From Sinimarinibacterium arenosum (GTDB lineage: Bacteria; Pseudomonadota; Gammaproteobacteria; Nevskiales; Nevskiaceae): a stretch of DNA of 64,000 nucleotides. The stretch covers positions 1 to 64,000 of the forward strand of contig NZ_SUKF01000007.1 of the NCBI RefSeq assembly GCF_005047655.1, in the 5' to 3' direction. Position numbers and translations under genes: made by a program. The first letter of the stretch is position 1. Every line of letters starts with the position of its first letter. This document shows, one piece after another, positions 61,250 to 64,000 of the stretch. A model generated the notes under the pieces. The model had not been told where the DNA came from. It worked only from the letters and a program-made list of their open reading frames with translations, and searched no databases.

Positions 61250-62737
61250 CTAGCCGCGGCCGCTCTGGATCGGCTGCGCCAGGATCCACAACCCGGCGGT
61301 CGTGAACGCGACCATCAGCAGCAGCATTGGCAGCTGACTCAGCAGCGCCCGGCGCGGCGTCGGAAAGGTGCGCAGCGCTTCGACGTGGGCCAGCCAGACG
61401 CTGACGATGTGCCCGAACAGGATCAGTCCGACCTGGGTGTGCCAGACAGTTCCCAGATCCGGCAGGATCGGTGCGCGCAGCAGGCCGGCGGTACCGAACA
61501 GGTTCCAGCCGTAGCCGAACGGGTCTGACAGCAGGCTGATGATCTTCACGCCCTGCGTCAGGATCAGCGTGTAGTAGTGCGTGATGTTGTAGACCAGTGC
61601 GATCGGCAGCAACGAGAAAGCAAAGCGCAGCGCCAGTTCGCGCACGCTCAGCGGACTGCGTCCGAGAACCTTGCTGGCCGCGACGAACAGCAGATACACC
61701 GCCAGATACAGAAATGGCGAGGCAATCAACCACAGCGTTTCATAGGCCAGGTAGTACGGTCGCAACCACACATAGGCATAGATCGGCTGGGTGCCGATCC
61801 AGCGTTCGAGCAGACCGGTCGCGTCGCCCCAGAACAGCAGGAACCACGGCACGGTCGCGCGCAGACCGTCGAACGCGGTCGATGACAGCATGAACAGCAC
61901 GAACAGCAGCAGGCTCCAGCTGTGGGCGCTGCTTTGCAGCAGGCCCGCGAATGGCGCGCGCAGGCGCAGATGCTGGCCCGGGACGTAGTCCAGCGGGGCC
62001 ATCTTCGCGATCAGCCTCAACATGACGCCGAAGAACTCGCCGTAGCGCAGCCAGGCGTGGGCGCCGAAGACGGCGATTCCCCCGAGCGTGATGGCGGTAT
62101 AGGCGATCAGCAGGACCGCCAGCGAGTGCGGGCGCGTAAAGGCAAACAGCTCGATCCAGATGAACGCCATGTACAGCGCCAGCGCCGGCCAGTAGGCGAG
62201 CCGTTGCGGGTAGCGCCAGCGACCACGGCTGAAGCCGGACCACACACGGTCGAGCCCGGCGGCCAGACTGCGCCAGGGATTGAGCGCGGCGTAGACATTG
62301 CCGCATAGGGCCGTCAGGTAGGCAAAGCACAGCAGGAACATGATCCAGAAGAAGGTCATGTTGAAGTTGCGATAGGGGTCACGTGTGCCCCACAGGCCGG
62401 TGGCGATGCACAGCAGCAGCAGCGCAACGGCGGTGAACTGCAGCACCGCCTTGAGGTGCACGCGCCGCAGCGCCTGGAGCCACGCGCTCCCCGACAGTTC
62501 AAGACTCCACGGCGGGGTCTGTGCGCGCGGGGTGCTGATGAAGAAGGCGGCCACCAGAAACGACAGCAGCAGAGCAGCAGCGGCGCCGTAGGCGTACAGC
62601 CAGAACGGGACTGGCAGCGTGTACAGGCGACCGAAGGAATGCGCCAGCGCCAGTTCCGGCGCGGCGCACAGCGTGATCAGCGCAATCGCGTGCCGCGGAT
62701 TAACGCGGAAGAATTTCGAATGCACCGAGTTCGACAT
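61250..62737 (-). CDS. Large polytopic membrane protein, function unknown
   Basis: The 495-residue product starts at ATG 62737, inside the end of the cupredoxin-like gene (38-base overlap). A signal-like first segment and about twelve membrane helices cover the whole length, with periplasmic loops rich in aromatic residues (WRYPQRLAYWPALALYMAFIW, PIYAYVWLRPYYLAYE). His residues occur near helix ends (THYYT; GTVWHTQVGLILFGHIVSVW). I do not recognise a family with confidence. The operon with a cupredoxin-like protein suggests copper or electron transport, but this is inference. Confidence 0.7.
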   Translation of the reverse strand: MSNSVHSKFFRVNPRHAIALITLCAAPELALAHSFGRLYTLPVPFWLYAYGAAAALLLSFLVAAFFISTPRAQTPPWSLELSGSAWLQALRRVHLKAVLQFTAVALLLLCIATGLWGTRDPYRNFNMTFFWIMFLLCFAYLTALCGNVYAALNPWRSLAAGLDRVWSGFSRGRWRYPQRLAYWPALALYMAFIWIELFAFTRPHSLAVLLIAYTAITLGGIAVFGAHAWLRYGEFFGVMLRLIAKMAPLDYVPGQHLRLRAPFAGLLQSSAHSWSLLLFVLFMLSSTAFDGLRATVPWFLLFWGDATGLLERWIGTQPIYAYVWLRPYYLAYETLWLIASPFLYLAVYLLFVAASKVLGRSPLSVRELALRFAFSLLPIALVYNITHYYTLILTQGVKIISLLSDPFGYGWNLFGTAGLLRAPILPDLGTVWHTQVGLILFGHIVSVWLAHVEALRTFPTPRRALLSQLPMLLLMVAFTTAGLWILAQPIQSGRG

Positions 62738-63116
62738 GGCTGTGATGCAGTTCGATCTCGAAGCGTCCGGCGTGGTCGGCCTCGAACAGCAGCGAGCCCG
62801 GCGTGTTGGCGCGCAGCGCCAGCGACAGGTCGTAGCCATGCAGGTGCAGCTCATCGTCGTGCGGGCTGGTGACTGTCAGCTCGATACGGTCGCCCTGTGT
62901 CGCCTGCAGCGTCTGAGCCGCGGCGTGATGGCCGGGCGCCGGCACTTCGAGCACGAAGCGGCGTGCACCGGACGGCGTGACTGTCGCTGCCGTCGGTGCC
63001 TCGATCACTGCAGCTGGCGGTACGATCGCGGCTGCCGGTTCGGCCGCCGGCCGCAGCCACCACCAGAGACCGCCGAGCAGTACGGCGGCCAGCGCGACAA
63101 AGAGCGTAAGTCTCAT
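62700..63116 (-). CDS. Membrane-anchored cupredoxin-like protein
   Basis: The 138-residue product starts at ATG 63116; its first base pairs overlap the stop of the upstream gene (ATGA). An N-terminal helix (about 4-20) anchors it, followed by an Ala/Pro/Thr-rich spacer. The domain at about 45-138 has the strand order of a cupredoxin-like fold: DRIELTVTSPHDDELHLHGYDLSL, then ANTPGSLLFEADHAGRFEIELHHSHVELG. Histidines in HLHGYD and LHHSH could bind copper, though a canonical type I site with cysteine is absent. Its stop lies within the start of the next gene. Confidence 0.8.
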   Translation of the reverse strand: MRLTLFVALAAVLLGGLWWWLRPAAEPAAAIVPPAAVIEAPTAATVTPSGARRFVLEVPAPGHHAAAQTLQATQGDRIELTVTSPHDDELHLHGYDLSLALRANTPGSLLFEADHAGRFEIELHHSHVELGAFEILPR

Positions 63117-64000
63117 CGGTTGACGGTCTGCTCCCACATCTGCAGATAAGCTTCGGCCGAGTTGTATAGCGCATCCAGCGCTTCGCGGCCGCCCTCCAGG
63201 CGGATTTCCTCGACATAGTCGGCGACCATGCCGTAATGCGCGGTGCCGACCTCATCGATGTTCCAGGTCTTGCCGCTTTCCGGCACCGTCTGCAGTTCGA
63301 AAGTCACTGGAGCAATGCCGTTGAACTGCGGGCCCCAGTCCTTGCCCTTGAACAGGGTGAACGGATACCGCACCGGTTCGCTGCCGGCGCCGCGCGGTCC
63401 GGCGCGATCGGCGATGCCATTGGCATCCATGCCGTAGCCCAGCGCCATCGGCTCGCCGGGACGTGCCGCATCCCACAGCGGCTTGAGCTTCTGCATGAAT
63501 TCAACGTGGCCCTTGCCGTTGGGCTTGAACGGATAGATCAGACCGCCCAGCTCGAGGATTTCCTTGGCCTGTGCGTTCGAGATGCCGCCGTGACCGCCAT
63601 GCGCCGAAATCAGCGGGTAGGGCGGGTTCTGTGCCTTGGCCATGTCGATCATGCTCTGCTTGATCGACAGCTCGGCATGGTCGATGTCGATGATGAATTT
63701 CTTCTCCATCAGCTGCTGCACGACGTACTGGCCCAGCTCGGTCATGCCGCGGGCGTTGCACTGGCGCCGATCTGCCGGATACGCCGGCAGAACCCCGTTG
63801 GTGAGGCTGAGCACGGTCTGCGTCAGCGGGTCGTTGCCGGTGCCCGGAATCGCCGTGGTCATGTAGGCGCCGGCGTTGTAGAAGTAGCTGTCGCCCTCAC
63901 CGCCGTTCGGGCAGTCGTAGGTCTCCCAGAACGATCCGGTGCCATAGAAGCCGACCAGGTTGAGCGCGAGGCCGTCAAAGATGCCGGTGCCGCCCAGCGC
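63113..64000 (-). CDS. Dipeptidase-like metallohydrolase, C-terminal part (truncated by the window edge)
   Basis: The frame is open from 64000 to the stop at 63113, so 295 residues are seen and the N-terminus lies outside. Blocks such as FIIDIDHAELSIKQSM and PLISAHGGHGGIS resemble the second half of membrane-dipeptidase (M19) or related amidohydrolases: a His after Asp, then a His-Gly pair. The C-terminal DALYNSAEAYLQMWEQ helix is also like that group. A periplasmic location is likely because the next gene is a periplasmic cupredoxin-like protein, and four-base overlap ties the two genes. Confidence 0.6.
   Translation of the reverse strand, partial: ALGGTGIFDGLALNLVGFYGTGSFWETYDCPNGGEGDSYFYNAGAYMTTAIPGTGNDPLTQTVLSLTNGVLPAYPADRRQCNARGMTELGQYVVQQLMEKKFIIDIDHAELSIKQSMIDMAKAQNPPYPLISAHGGHGGISNAQAKEILELGGLIYPFKPNGKGHVEFMQKLKPLWDAARPGEPMALGYGMDANGIADRAGPRGAGSEPVRYPFTLFKGKDWGPQFNGIAPVTFELQTVPESGKTWNIDEVGTAHYGMVADYVEEIRLEGGREALDALYNSAEAYLQMWEQTVNR

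Overview
The window is 64 kb of GC-rich chromosomal DNA from a gammaproteobacterium. The housekeeping gene orders are gammaproteobacterial: lptM-lysA-polA, engB / cytochrome c4 / dsbA, radC-rpmB-rpmG and rhlB / trxA-rho. A Marinobacter-type alcohol-forming fatty acyl-CoA reductase and a steroid-ring degradation cluster suggest a lipid- and steroid-using lineage such as the Nevskiales/Solimonadaceae. That placement is an inference from gene content; no rRNA is present to test it.

Layout. (1) 1-2510: three gene cassettes on the minus strand, each followed by an integron attC-like site, with no integrase in view, and bordered on the left by the start of an IS3-family transposase gene. One cassette encodes a RES-domain protein. 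(2) 2769-5582: a secreted CHRD-domain protein and a bifunctional fatty acyl-CoA reductase. (3) 5689-12264: a minus-strand operon of three c-type cytochromes and two membrane proteins of unknown purpose. (4) 12370-24679: a HIT protein, a repeat-flanked lipoprotein gene, lptM-lysA-polA, a candidate small RNA just after polA, a degenerate GGDEF/EAL protein with engB, then cytochrome c4, dsbA and an M14 peptidase. (5) 24708-32341: envelope genes (L,D-transpeptidase, lpxL-like acyltransferase, waaA), a ClpP-like protease, rarD, a diguanylate cyclase and tRNA-Arg(CCG) followed by a repeated tRNA tail.

(6) 32623-47778: lipid and steroid metabolism. kshA, an hsaA-type oxygenase and kstD together open the steroid nucleus. 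Around them lie a GH5 lipoprotein, a DUF1295 membrane enzyme, SDRs, an enoyl-CoA hydratase and an old-yellow-enzyme-type reductase. (7) 47760-51550: a TetR gene with two matching palindromes in its divergent promoter, radC, a tandem pair of TetR genes, rpmB and rpmG. (8) 51609-57574: mgtE, methionine salvage mtnB-mtnD-mtnC, an M15 peptidase, a nucleotidase and pbpG. (9) 57673-61126: rhlB diverging from trxA-rho; Rho carries an unusual Asn/Gly-rich N-terminal extension. (10) 61250-64000: a minus-strand operon for a polytopic membrane protein, a cupredoxin-like protein and a dipeptidase-like hydrolase cut by the window edge.

The most interesting leads are the integrase-less cassette array with a RES toxin, the polA-downstream RNA with three C-rich hairpin loops, the tRNA-tail repeat, the prion-like Rho N-terminus, the five-gene cytochrome operon and the mapped TetR palindromes. 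All domain assignments come from reading motifs by eye; no database search was run.
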